From NCBI GenBank assembly GCA_000434775.1, contig FR895487.1, forward strand, positions 31,265 through 57,537: a stretch of DNA of 26,273 bases, in the 5' to 3' direction. The notes under the pieces were generated by a model that had not been told where the DNA came from, searched no databases, and saw only the letters and a program-made list of their open reading frames with translations. Positions 16,732-24,100 of this stretch are shown here, one piece after another; position 1 is the first letter of the stretch, and each line of letters begins with the position of its first letter. Origin of the DNA: Eggerthella sp. CAG:368 (GTDB lineage Bacteria; Actinomycetota; Coriobacteriia; Coriobacteriales; Eggerthellaceae). A program made the translations under genes and the position numbers.

Positions 16732-16977
16732 ATGTGTTTAGCTATTCCTGCAAAAGTTGAACAAATTAACAATAACCATCTTGCAACAGTAGATATTTTA
16801 GGTGTAAAGCGTGAAGTATCGCTTGATTTAACGCCTGCGGCAGAAGTCGGCAATTTCGTTCTCGTACATGCTGGCTTTGCCATTGAAATTGTGAGCGAAG
16901 AATACGCTCAAGAAACCCTTGATCTTATTAAGGAATTTCCTGAACTTGCTGATATGGAGGGGCTCCAGACGGCGTAG
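16732..16977 (+). CDS. hypC: Hydrogenase maturation chaperone HypC
   Basis: HypC is a small chaperone that works with HypD to assemble the Fe(CN)2CO unit and delivers it to the hydrogenase large-subunit precursor. The protein starts MCLAIPAKV, with the essential Cys directly after the initiator Met, as the family requires. The beta-barrel part includes ATVDILGVKREVSLDL and VGNFVLVHAGFAIEIV, and a helical C-terminus completes 81 residues, the usual size. The ATG follows AGGGGTGAT at 16719-16727, only 12 bases after the hypF stop. hypD begins 50 bases downstream. The single hypC suggests one hydrogenase type, though other copies may exist outside the window. Confidence 0.96.
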   Translation: MCLAIPAKVEQINNNHLATVDILGVKREVSLDLTPAAEVGNFVLVHAGFAIEIVSEEYAQETLDLIKEFPELADMEGLQTA

Positions 16978-17027
16978 CGCTTATCGTGGTTTGTGCTGGA
17001 GGATGGTTGTAGGAAAAGTGACGAACA

Positions 17028-18104
17028 ATGAATCTATCTGTTTTTCGTGATCCGGAGTTAGCTAGAGGACTCATACATTCTATAGAAAAGTGGGCTCCCG
17101 AACAGGCCACATTGATGGAAGTCTGCGGCACGCATACTGTTGCTATTGCGCGTAACGGCTTGCGCACCATGATGCCTGAAGGCATACGGTTAGCTTCTGG
17201 CCCAGGGTGTCCTGTTTGCGTTACTTCCAACAAAGATATCGATACGGTCATTGCTCTTTCTCGTGTTCCAGGTGTGACTATTGCGACATTTGGCGACATG
17301 ACGCGCGTTCCTGGGTCAACATCAAGCTTACTTAAAGAGCAAGCGCAAGGGCGCTCAATTAACATAGTGTATTCTCCCCTTGATGCTTTAACGCTTGCCA
17401 AGGAAAACCCTGATGAACAGATCGTTTTTGTTGGAGTTGGTTTTGAAACCACTACACCTTTAGTGGCTATGGCTATCAAGCGTGCAAAAGCAATGGGACT
17501 TAAAAATTTCTCGGTTTTTGTTGCTCATAAAAACATGCCAGGGGCTTTGGAAACGATTGTTGCTGATCCTGCTCTCAAGATTGATGCGCTCATTTTACCT
17601 GGCCATGTGAGTACTATTATCGGTGTTAAGCCCTATGAGTTTCTTGCTCAGAAGTATGGCATTCCTGGTGTAATAACTGGATTTGAGCCAGTAGATGTGC
17701 TTCAAGGAATTGCGATGATCATGCGTCAGCTTCATGAAGGCCGTGCAGAAATTGAAATTGCGTATTCTCGTGGTGTCATGAAAGAAGGCAATCCGGTTGC
17801 ACTTGCTGCGATTGAGGAAGTCTTTGAAACGGTTGATGCTACGTGGCGCGGACTCGGCGTGATTCCCGGTTCTGGCTATGCTATCCGCGATGAATACAAG
17901 GAGTTCGACGCGTTTGCGCGCTTTTCTCCTGAGGTTGAGCCAACGCAAGAACCAAAAGGTTGTCGATGTGGCGATGTTCTTCGTGGCATTATGGCTCCTA
18001 ATGAATGTCCTTTGTTTCGCAAGGTATGCACACCGGAAAATCCAATTGGACCTTGTATGGTTTCTTCTGAGGGTTCGTGTGCAGCCTATTTTAGGTATCT
18101 ATAA
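17028..18104 (+). CDS. hypD: Hydrogenase maturation iron-sulfur protein HypD
   Basis: HypD is the iron-sulfur scaffold on which, with HypC, the iron centre with CN and CO ligands is built. The redox and iron-binding cysteines are visible: C33 in MEVCGTHT, and C61 and C64 in SGPGCPVCVT. The C-terminal cluster region is complete, with GCRCGDVLRG (C312, C314), ECPLFRKVC (C327, C334), PCMVSSEG (C343) and C351. The 358 residues fit the family. The ATG follows TAGGAAAAG upstream in the hypC-hypD gap. hypE, the usual next gene, is not present; the next gene is an unrelated membrane protein, so HypE must be encoded elsewhere for the pathway to work. Confidence 0.97.
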   Translation: MNLSVFRDPELARGLIHSIEKWAPEQATLMEVCGTHTVAIARNGLRTMMPEGIRLASGPGCPVCVTSNKDIDTVIALSRVPGVTIATFGDMTRVPGSTSSLLKEQAQGRSINIVYSPLDALTLAKENPDEQIVFVGVGFETTTPLVAMAIKRAKAMGLKNFSVFVAHKNMPGALETIVADPALKIDALILPGHVSTIIGVKPYEFLAQKYGIPGVITGFEPVDVLQGIAMIMRQLHEGRAEIEIAYSRGVMKEGNPVALAAIEEVFETVDATWRGLGVIPGSGYAIRDEYKEFDAFARFSPEVEPTQEPKGCRCGDVLRGIMAPNECPLFRKVCTPENPIGPCMVSSEGSCAAYFRYL

Positions 18105-18105
18105 T
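18100..18105 (+). promoter_or_regulatory. Possible -10 element before the YczE-like gene
   Basis: A perfect TATAAT overlaps the stop codon of hypD. The best -35 at acceptable spacing, TGTGCA at 18078-18083, matches only three of six positions. It could start a transcript for the membrane-protein gene at 18154. Confidence 0.25.
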
Positions 18106-18153
18106 AGACACACCGTTTTTATACAGTTAAATATTTTAGTTAGAAGGGAAACG

Positions 18154-18870
18154 ATGACATTTTTTCAACGTTGGCATGCTTTTTTCGATAAACCAATTCC
18201 CAATATTATCTTGAGACTTGTGGTTATGTCGATAGGATTAGCATTTGTCGCGATGGGAGTGGCTCTTTCTCGTGCGACAGGTCTTGGAACGTCTCCTATT
18301 TCTTGTATTCCCGCGGTGTTTTCATTTATTACGCCCGTTACTATCGGAACATTCACCTTTATTCTTAACGTGATATTTGTGTTTGTTCAGGTGATACTGC
18401 TTCGTCGTGATTTTCATCCACTTCAGTTACTGCAGATTGTATTTGTTTTTGCGTTTTCAATTTTGATCGACTTTTTTGTGCCCATTTACGCAGCTGTTCC
18501 TTTTGCCAATTATCTTGCTCAAGTTGTGGGCAGCGTAATAGCGTGTGTATTCACCGCAACGGGTGTGTTCTTGCAGGTGAAAGCAGCGCTTATCATGCTT
18601 CCAGGTGATGGCATCGTCCTTACGGTTGCCCGAGTTTTTAAGAAAGACTTATCGAAATGTAAAATTGCTTTCGATTCATCTATGGTTGCTATTGCTGCTA
18701 TTTCTTCACTTGTTTCGATGGGCGGTTTGTTCGGAGTTCGTGAAGGAACAATTCTCATGGCGCTTTGTACGGGATTGTTCATGCGCGGATTGCATCGCGT
18801 TTTTTGTAACTTTGAAAAGTTTGTACCTACCAAAGGGCATGTAACTCTTACTCCTCAAGAACAGCAGTAA
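18154..18870 (+). CDS. YczE/YitT-like integral membrane protein
   Basis: This 238-residue protein is highly hydrophobic, with about five or six membrane helices (roughly 19-40, 48-72, 80-103, 115-140 and 180-207). The features LAFVAMGVALSRATGLGTSPIS near the N-terminus and MLPGDGIVLTVARVF in the second half are characteristic of the YczE/YyaS/YitT group of membrane proteins, whose biochemical role is not established. The open frame runs back into hypD to 17878, but the ATG at 18154 follows AGAAGGGAAA and starts at the natural protein beginning. It directly follows hypD, with 49 bases between. A link to hydrogenase maturation cannot be inferred from position alone. Confidence 0.8.
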   Translation: MTFFQRWHAFFDKPIPNIILRLVVMSIGLAFVAMGVALSRATGLGTSPISCIPAVFSFITPVTIGTFTFILNVIFVFVQVILLRRDFHPLQLLQIVFVFAFSILIDFFVPIYAAVPFANYLAQVVGSVIACVFTATGVFLQVKAALIMLPGDGIVLTVARVFKKDLSKCKIAFDSSMVAIAAISSLVSMGGLFGVREGTILMALCTGLFMRGLHRVFCNFEKFVPTKGHVTLTPQEQQ

Positions 18871-18877
18871 CCTGCTG
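18862..18877 (+). terminator. Weak hairpin at the stop codon of the YczE-like gene
   Basis: CAGCAG (18862-18867) pairs with CTGCTG (18872-18877), the TAA stop lying in the loop. Only a poor pyrimidine run (CTTCTTTC) follows, so termination here is uncertain. Confidence 0.3.
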
Positions 18878-18913
18878 CTTCTTTCGCTCGTTTCAGATAA
18901 AGCAACAAACCTG

Positions 18914-18919
18914 TATAGT
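18914..18919 (+). promoter_or_regulatory. Possible -10 element of the PH-domain gene pair
   Basis: TATAGT lies 35 bases before the ATG of the first PH-domain gene. The -35 position at 17-base spacing (TTTCAG, 18891-18896) matches poorly, so the promoter is only a candidate. Confidence 0.3.
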
Positions 18920-18954
18920 GTGTTGAATAAGCGGACAAAAGAAAAGGTTAAGCA

Positions 18955-19449
18955 ATGAGAGCGAACCCAACAAAGAAACTTAATCCAAAAATTAAAGCTG
19001 TATGGCGCATTAGTGACGCAATAGCAATATCTGCTATTGCTGCTGCCTTTATTGTTCCAGGAATCTTTGTTTTGCTGCTCGAGCCCAGCATCGCTTTTTT
19101 TGCGGAAGTGTATTGTTTGGCTTGTTTAGTCTTATATATTACTGCCTTAGTTGTTTTTCTTTTTATAGTCACACCTATTCGTTATGTTCGCTGGAGCTAT
19201 GAGCTATCTCCTGATTATTTAGATATTGCGTATGGAATAATATGGAGAAAGCGCTTTATTATTCCGTTTATTCGTGTTCAAAATACCGACACAAAACAAG
19301 GACCTGTTTTGCGTGCTTTTGGCCTTTCTTCTGTAACTGTTTCTACGGCTGCGGGTTCTCATGTTATTCCAGGATTAATTACCGCTGAGGCTAACGATGT
19401 TCGCGATAGAGCGGCTGAATTTGCTCGTTTGGCAAAGGAAGACGTGTAA
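18955..19449 (+). CDS. PH-domain membrane protein, YdbS-like
   Basis: This is a small protein of the bacterial PH-domain (DUF304/bPH2) group, similar in layout to B. subtilis YdbS. A basic N-terminus leads to two membrane helices at about 20-43 and 50-75. The PH-like beta domain follows, with YELSPDYLDIAYGIIWRKRFIIPFIRVQNTDTKQGP, the usual motif of this family at the start of the domain, and VTVSTAAGSHVIPGL. The length is 164 residues. The ATG at 18955 follows GAAAAGG at 18941-18947. Its stop is only three bases before the next PH gene, so the two form an operon and probably a complex in the membrane. The homologous pair in B. subtilis is linked to resistance to lantibiotic-type compounds; the role here is unknown. 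Confidence 0.82.
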   Translation: MRANPTKKLNPKIKAVWRISDAIAISAIAAAFIVPGIFVLLLEPSIAFFAEVYCLACLVLYITALVVFLFIVTPIRYVRWSYELSPDYLDIAYGIIWRKRFIIPFIRVQNTDTKQGPVLRAFGLSSVTVSTAAGSHVIPGLITAEANDVRDRAAEFARLAKEDV

Positions 19450-19452
19450 GCG

Positions 19453-21264
19453 ATGGAAGAAAACGAAAAATATAAGCTTCATCACACCTACATTTGGCTT
19501 GCATCACTAGAGGTGCTGCCCATCGTCTTTTTTGCGACAGTATTTTCGATTGTTCCCCCTCTGTTTGCTTCCTTCGAAGAGTACGGGATTACTTTTATTG
19601 ATCCTCTTGTTGCTTCGATTCTTATTACTGTTTTGTTTACGTTGCTTGTCGCGGGGATTATTTTGGGGGTGCAAGCCCTTTTCTACAAGTATATTTGGTA
19701 CGAATTTGGAAGTGACGATTTTAACTATTATTCGGGGGTTCTAAGTAAGAAACATGCCCACGTTCCTTATCTGAAAATCCAATCAGTAAACCAGAAGGCA
19801 ACTTTGTTGCAGCGCCTTGCGGGAGTATGTACGGTTGAAATTGAAACAGCAGGGGGTTCGAGCAATAAAGCAATCAAGATCGCTTATGTGAAAAACGAAG
19901 AAGCGGAGCGAATTCGTCAGCGTGTGTTTAAAGGAAAGCAGGGGTTACCATACGGTGCAGAAAATGCTGATGATTTAGCCTCGAACACTTTAGGCGAAAG
20001 CGGTGCCAATAAACATAATGTCTTAGATTATCCTGCAGAATATTCCGATAGATTTCGTGGGGTATTTGGTGGTAGTGAGTTAAATACAGGTTTTACCACG
20101 TATGAATATAGCCTTTCAAACAAAGAGCTCATTCTATCTGCGATAACAGGAAAAAGTACCTTCTCTATTACGCTCTTGCTCGGGTTGGTTTCAGTTACGG
20201 TAGCTACCCTATCATTTTTGATGGATGCACTTTTTGTTTCTGAAGATGCGATTATTCAAGCGGTATATAACGTTACGCTTGATTCGGTTGGCATGAATAT
20301 CTTGCTGGCCTTGTTTGCCTCAATCGTTTTTTTCTTGATTTCGATATGGGTCGTCATAACGATTGGTACGTGTATTTCGTACGGAGGGTTTCGAGCTCGT
20401 CGAAAAGATAACCGTGTAGAAGTTGAGTATGGAATTTTAAGCCATCGATTTAGTGGTATGGATATCGATCGCATTCAATCGATACATATTTCTCAATCGT
20501 TTTTTCAACGGATTATTGGTTATTGCTCGGTTTCGTATGGACGAATTGCGGCGAGTTCGGAAGATGGAGGTAGTGATAAATCTGTTTCCCTTACTGCGGA
20601 TAGGCTGATAGTTCATCCCTTTTTGAAATTGAGTTGTGCTCAAGAAATCGTTGAGTCGCTTACCCCCGAATATGGAGATATGCCTCGGTGTGTTCATCGG
20701 GTTGGTCGGTGTGCTCTTCGACGAGCGCTTATTCGCAAGGTAATTCTTTGTGGTGGTGGTTTTTGGCTTGCTGTTGTGACGCTAATTGTTTCGCGTCTTA
20801 GTTTATGGGCAGTGAGTGACGCTTCCTCAATAGACGCACCTGCAATTAACGAGCTAATCTCTATAGGCACTCTTGTCCTTTTTGTTCTTTCCTTTGTGAT
20901 TGCTGCGGCTGAAGCAATTGAAGCGGTGCTTTGGTATCGTTTTTCTGGTTTTGGATACAATGAACATGCGCTTCTGATTCGAAATGGTGGGTTTTCTACT
21001 TCTGTGGTGGTCGTGCCTCGTCGAAAGATGCAGTTTGGCTATCAAAGAACTAATCCGTTTCAGCGGCGTTTAAACGTTGCGACACTCATAGTGGTTACGG
21101 CAGCAGGTTATTCCTGTAAAAAAGAGCGCTTAATCGATGCCACTCAAAAGGACGTAACCGCTTGGTTACAGTGGATGCTTCCACGTAATAACGTGCGCTA
21201 TGATGACTCACAAGAACATGAGGCGAGGGGATGTTGTGAACAAGGACACCAACATACGTCATGA
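19453..21264 (+). CDS. Triple PH-domain membrane protein, YdbT-like
   Basis: This 603-residue protein is built from three repeats of two membrane helices plus a bacterial PH (bPH2) domain. Helix pairs lie at about 11-38/49-80, 233-260/274-310 and 423-450/466-495. The PH parts start with YEFGSDDFNYYSGVLSKKHA, VEVEYGILSHRFSGMDIDRI and LIRNGGFSTSVVVVPRRKM; each contains the family motif ending in an I/V/M-Q-S/F type stretch (PYLKIQSVNQK, IDRIQSIHISQ, RRKMQFGYQR). The layout matches B. subtilis YdbT, partner of YdbS. The ATG is placed three bases after the previous stop, with AAGGAAG at 19435-19441. Its last 29 bases overlap the GTG chosen for the next gene, which suggests continued translational coupling. 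Confidence 0.82.
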   Translation: MEENEKYKLHHTYIWLASLEVLPIVFFATVFSIVPPLFASFEEYGITFIDPLVASILITVLFTLLVAGIILGVQALFYKYIWYEFGSDDFNYYSGVLSKKHAHVPYLKIQSVNQKATLLQRLAGVCTVEIETAGGSSNKAIKIAYVKNEEAERIRQRVFKGKQGLPYGAENADDLASNTLGESGANKHNVLDYPAEYSDRFRGVFGGSELNTGFTTYEYSLSNKELILSAITGKSTFSITLLLGLVSVTVATLSFLMDALFVSEDAIIQAVYNVTLDSVGMNILLALFASIVFFLISIWVVITIGTCISYGGFRARRKDNRVEVEYGILSHRFSGMDIDRIQSIHISQSFFQRIIGYCSVSYGRIAASSEDGGSDKSVSLTADRLIVHPFLKLSCAQEIVESLTPEYGDMPRCVHRVGRCALRRALIRKVILCGGGFWLAVVTLIVSRLSLWAVSDASSIDAPAINELISIGTLVLFVLSFVIAAAEAIEAVLWYRFSGFGYNEHALLIRNGGFSTSVVVVPRRKMQFGYQRTNPFQRRLNVATLIVVTAAGYSCKKERLIDATQKDVTAWLQWMLPRNNVRYDDSQEHEARGCCEQGHQHTS

Positions 21265-22006
21265 TGTGGTTTTACCCCGTGGATGGGTGCCCGCTCAGCT
21301 TCAAGATCCTTCGGATTTTAACGGGAAACCATCCCGTTCGAAAAAACCTCAGAATCCTAAAAAAAAGAAAAAGCCTGTTCGCGAATATACTATCAAGGAA
21401 GAAATTGTGAACAGTATCACTCATGGCATTGGTGCTTTGCTTGCCATAGCCGCTATTCCTTTGTGTACGGTAACTGCCGTATCTGATGGGTCGGGGCTGC
21501 TGCTTGCAGGTGCGCTAATCTACAGCATTTTTATGCTGCTGGAATATTTAATGTCTACGCTCTATCACGCTCTTCAGGTTGATGGCGCAAAGCGCGTTTT
21601 TAAAGTACTTGACCATAGTTTTATCTATCTATTCATTGCTGCCACCTATACGCCGTATTGTTTGGTTACGCTTATTGATGGAGTAGGCTTGCCGCTCTGT
21701 ATTTTTGTGTGGGCGGTTGCCTGTATCGGTGTGGCAGCTGAGGCTTTTTGGGTCTTTAGGCCTCGTTGGATTTCAGCGGTGTTGTATTTGCTACTTGGTT
21801 GGGCAATCGTCTGGTTCATTCCTGATTTGTACTCTCTCCTTGATCCAGCAGGGTTTTGGTTGCTTGTTGCAGGCGGAGTTTGTTATTCAGTTGGTTGCAT
21901 TTTTTACGTGCTCAAGCAGATTCCGTACATGCATTCAATCTTTCATCTTTGGATTCTTGCAGGATCAATTTGCCACTTCTTTTCAATTGTTCTTTTCGTT
22001 CTTTAG
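21236..22006 (+). CDS. Hemolysin-III/YqfA-family membrane protein
   Basis: The protein belongs to the HlyIII family, related to the PAQR proteins, with seven predicted membrane helices. The conserved residues thought to bind metal are visible: the Ser and His in MSTLYHALQ, the Asp in LDHSFIYLFIAATYTP, and the two His in HSIFHLWILAGSICHFF. Despite the name, most members are not toxins and their role is unclear. An N-terminal cytoplasmic extension of about 45 residues contains a Lys/Pro-rich tract (RSKKPQNPKKKKKPVREYT), longer than usual. The frame is open from an ATG at 21200, but the GTG at 21236 follows GAGGGGA and is preferred; this start is not certain. The protein would be 256 residues. 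It overlaps the upstream PH gene by 29 bases. Confidence 0.85.
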   Translation: MNKDTNIRHDVVLPRGWVPAQLQDPSDFNGKPSRSKKPQNPKKKKKPVREYTIKEEIVNSITHGIGALLAIAAIPLCTVTAVSDGSGLLLAGALIYSIFMLLEYLMSTLYHALQVDGAKRVFKVLDHSFIYLFIAATYTPYCLVTLIDGVGLPLCIFVWAVACIGVAAEAFWVFRPRWISAVLYLLLGWAIVWFIPDLYSLLDPAGFWLLVAGGVCYSVGCIFYVLKQIPYMHSIFHLWILAGSICHFFSIVLFVL

Positions 22007-22017
22007 GGATGTAAGAA

Positions 22018-23007
22018 ATGCAGCCAAGAAAAGATGCCAGAGATACAAGACTTTATCGTGGACCCAAAGCAATTGCAGGTGTGTGCTCGGGTATTGCTGA
22101 ATATTTCAATGCCGATGTAATTATTATTCGCATTGCTTGGATTCTACTCTCGTTCTTTTCTGCTGGTATTGCGGCTGTTTTATATATGGTTTTATGGGTG
22201 GTGATTCCTGAAGATCCTCGGCCCAATAAAACGGTTGTTGATGTTGATCCCGTTTCGGTTCAGTCGGATAAATATCAAAATGTAGTTGACAGCTCTTGTT
22301 CATCTAGCGCATCGGGTGCGGAGAGATTCGGTGTAAATGCAGGATCTGGGCATATCCCGCCTTGTCCACCTCGATCGGCCTCACAGGAAGGCTTTTCTGG
22401 CCGGTATGATCAGCAGTTGCAAGGAACGGCATTTCGTGATTATCGATGGGATGGTCATAATCCAGCAGAAAATGCATTTCGACCTATAGGTAAGTCAGAA
22501 AAAAAAGACACGTCATCGATTGGGCTTGCGATTCTTCTAGGGTTTGGGCTCGTTATTTTTTTTACTGCCTGCGCTCACGCGTCAACTCTTTTTTTGCCCG
22601 GTGTTCGTTTTTCCGATTTCTTTCCTATGGTTTTTGTTGCGCTTGGTGTTGTGATTGTGGCAATTCCAGCTAACCGCTGGAGTTTCGCTATGAGAATATG
22701 CGGATTTATGTTTTGCGTTGAGTCGTGTCTCGCCTTGCTTCCGTTTTCTCTTGGTTTGGTGCCGTTTGAAGCAGTGGGTTCACTGAGTATATTTGCACTT
22801 ATTCTTTGGGTTGTGGCGGGGTGTTTGGTAATTATTTCGCTTGTTTCGCCAAGTGAATTAATCGTTGTGGCATTAGTGGTTGTGGTTATGGTCGCAATCA
22901 TTCTCTCTTTTGTCGACATCGGCGTTTTCGAAAGAATCGCAACGCTTATTACCATGAACCCACCACACAAAAAATCCATACCATTGCCTATTTCGGTTCA
23001 TTCATAG
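22018..23007 (+). CDS. PspC-domain membrane protein
   Basis: The N-terminal PspC domain (about 9-68) is clear: LYRGPKAIAGVCSGIAEYFNAD followed by the hydrophobic segment IIIRIAWILLSFFSAGIAAVLYMVLWVVIPEDP. A polar, Ser/Gly/Pro-rich linker of about 95 residues comes next. The second half (from about 162) carries four or five membrane helices, ending with a very hydrophobic Val/Ile-rich stretch near 285-310. Such PspC proteins are often linked to envelope stress and to LiaF/VraT-like sensor systems; no histidine kinase or response regulator is found nearby. The ATG lies 11 bases after the previous stop, behind AGGGA at 22004-22008, so this is the last gene of the PH/HlyIII unit. The length is 329 residues. 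Confidence 0.85.
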   Translation: MQPRKDARDTRLYRGPKAIAGVCSGIAEYFNADVIIIRIAWILLSFFSAGIAAVLYMVLWVVIPEDPRPNKTVVDVDPVSVQSDKYQNVVDSSCSSSASGAERFGVNAGSGHIPPCPPRSASQEGFSGRYDQQLQGTAFRDYRWDGHNPAENAFRPIGKSEKKDTSSIGLAILLGFGLVIFFTACAHASTLFLPGVRFSDFFPMVFVALGVVIVAIPANRWSFAMRICGFMFCVESCLALLPFSLGLVPFEAVGSLSIFALILWVVAGCLVIISLVSPSELIVVALVVVVMVAIILSFVDIGVFERIATLITMNPPHKKSIPLPISVHS

Positions 23008-23066
23008 TCAACTGGTGTTTTGGGTAAAAACTAGACAACTTGACAACCGTTTACAGACGTTGAAAT

Positions 23067-23095
23067 TTGGCATGAAATTGCATGGACGATATAAT
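23067..23095 (+). promoter_or_regulatory. Strong promoter upstream of the RlpA-like gene
   Basis: TTGGCA at 23067-23072 and a perfect TATAAT at 23090-23095 are separated by 17 bases. Transcription would start near 23102, leaving a leader of about 115 bases. A TTTTCG/CGAAAA dyad (23095-23100 and 23106-23111) covers the start site, and CGCAGT/ACTGCG (23125-23130 and 23154-23159) may form a hairpin in the leader. Confidence 0.75.
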
Positions 23096-23216
23096 TTTCG
23101 ATGCGCGAAAAGCGAATAAAGGTACGCAGTATTTCCACTTTTAATCACACTACACTGCGAATAGGCTGACGATTGAATCTTCATGATTCTTGTGTCGTCC
23201 TGTCTTTGGAGGTTTT

Positions 23217-23972
23217 TTGGCTTTAGCCAACGTACATAAAAGAAAGCCCGCCCTGCCATGGAAAGCGGGCGTTGTCTTACTTATAGTGCTTGTTACTTGT
23301 TTTGTTCTAAGTTTTGTTTTGGTTGATAGGGCGCAGGGTTCTGGAGAAACAGATCCAAGCACTATTGGCGTAGGTTCAACTCAGGCGAGCATATCTGATT
23401 CAGCGGTAAGTGCTAAAGATCGCATCGTGACTTCTTCGAGTTCCCCTACGGTTTCGAATGTGTCCGAGACCGTTGCTCCAACAACTACGGCACAGCGCTC
23501 TATTACGGTAAAAGATCCCGATCCTGTTATTGTTCCTGTGGCAGTCGACGAATCAAATCCAACAGCTGTCGAGAAGGCAAAAACAGTATGCACGCTTGAC
23601 CCTCTCCCAACGGCTCCTCGTGTTGCTCCTGATGTGAATGATGGAACGTGGCAGACGGGCGTTGCTTCTGCTTATGATGTTGAGACCAACGATGATGGTC
23701 TTGGCAACTTTGGGGTTAATGTTACGGCATCTGGAATTAAGCTTCACGATAACAGCATCACGGTTGCCGTTCCTGCAAGTAAGGCATATTTGCTTGGAAG
23801 AATTGTAGAAATTTGTTATGACGGCAAGGTTGTTATTGCTACTGTTACCGATACGGGTGGATTCGAAGGCTACGGGCGTGCGCTTGACCTTGCGCCGGGA
23901 GTTTTTAAGGCGTTAGGCGCTCCTACTTCTCATGACTGGGGAGCGCGCACCGTTTCATATCGTTACTTGTAA
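23217..23972 (+). CDS. Membrane-anchored RlpA/3D-like double-psi beta-barrel protein
   Basis: A short basic N-terminus is followed by one membrane helix (about 16-37), then a Ser/Thr/Val-rich, low-complexity linker (about 40-130), and a C-terminal domain of about 110 residues outside the cell. That domain has RlpA/3D-type hallmarks: GVASAYDVE, TASGIKL, ITVAVPASKAYLLGRIVEI, VVIATVTDTGGF and GRALDLAPGVFKALG, with the Asp of TDTGG and of ALDL matching the acidic pair typical of such barrels. A cell-wall role, possibly peptidoglycan cleavage, is plausible but not shown. The TTG at 23217 follows GGAGG at 23208-23212, a rather short spacing; an upstream TTG at 23190 lacks a ribosome binding site. 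The product is 251 residues. Confidence 0.72.
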   Translation: MALANVHKRKPALPWKAGVVLLIVLVTCFVLSFVLVDRAQGSGETDPSTIGVGSTQASISDSAVSAKDRIVTSSSSPTVSNVSETVAPTTTAQRSITVKDPDPVIVPVAVDESNPTAVEKAKTVCTLDPLPTAPRVAPDVNDGTWQTGVASAYDVETNDDGLGNFGVNVTASGIKLHDNSITVAVPASKAYLLGRIVEICYDGKVVIATVTDTGGFEGYGRALDLAPGVFKALGAPTSHDWGARTVSYRYL

Positions 23973-23992
23973 TAAATAAAGCCTCAATAAGT

Positions 23993-24012
23993 TTTATCAA
24001 CCGGTTAATCAA
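23993..24012 (+). promoter_or_regulatory. Imperfect 20-bp dyad before the RCK genes
   Basis: Half-sites TTTATCAACC and, on the other strand, TTGATTAACC agree at eight of ten positions and meet at a perfect AACCGGTT core. It lies between the RlpA-like gene and the first RCK gene, about 60 bases upstream of the possible -10. It looks like a dimer-binding operator, but the regulator is unknown. Confidence 0.3.
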
Positions 24013-24068
24013 TCAAGCCATCTCTTCTTGGAGACTCATCATTTCTTAGGCGCTTGGCGCTAAAACGC

Positions 24069-24074
24069 TATACT
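24069..24074 (+). promoter_or_regulatory. Possible -10 element of the RCK gene pair
   Basis: TATACT lies 26 bases before the ATG at 24101. The -35 at 17-base spacing (TTAGGC, 24046-24051) is weak. A small hairpin (TTAG..CGC/GCG..CTAA, 24046-24063) fills the space between the two elements. Confidence 0.35.
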
Positions 24075-24100
24075 TGTGAGCAGCTGAGAAAAGGATGACT

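Noticed and set aside
16928..17479. Minus-strand open frame of 183 codons opposite hypC/hypD
   Set aside because: Composition is that of an antisense shadow of hypD; no family match is seen and it covers conserved hypD motifs.
17878..18153. Long upstream extension of the YczE-like reading frame inside hypD
   Set aside because: It overlaps the essential cysteine region of hypD in another frame; the natural start with a ribosome binding site is 18154.
22575..22979. Minus-strand open frame of 134 codons opposite the PspC gene
   Set aside because: Threonine/isoleucine-rich antisense of Val/Ile-rich membrane helices; no ribosome binding site.
23102..23216. c-di-AMP (ydaO-type) riboswitch before the RlpA-like gene
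   Set aside because: Such switches precede wall hydrolases in actinobacteria, but the leader is too short and lacks the conserved GG-rich motifs.
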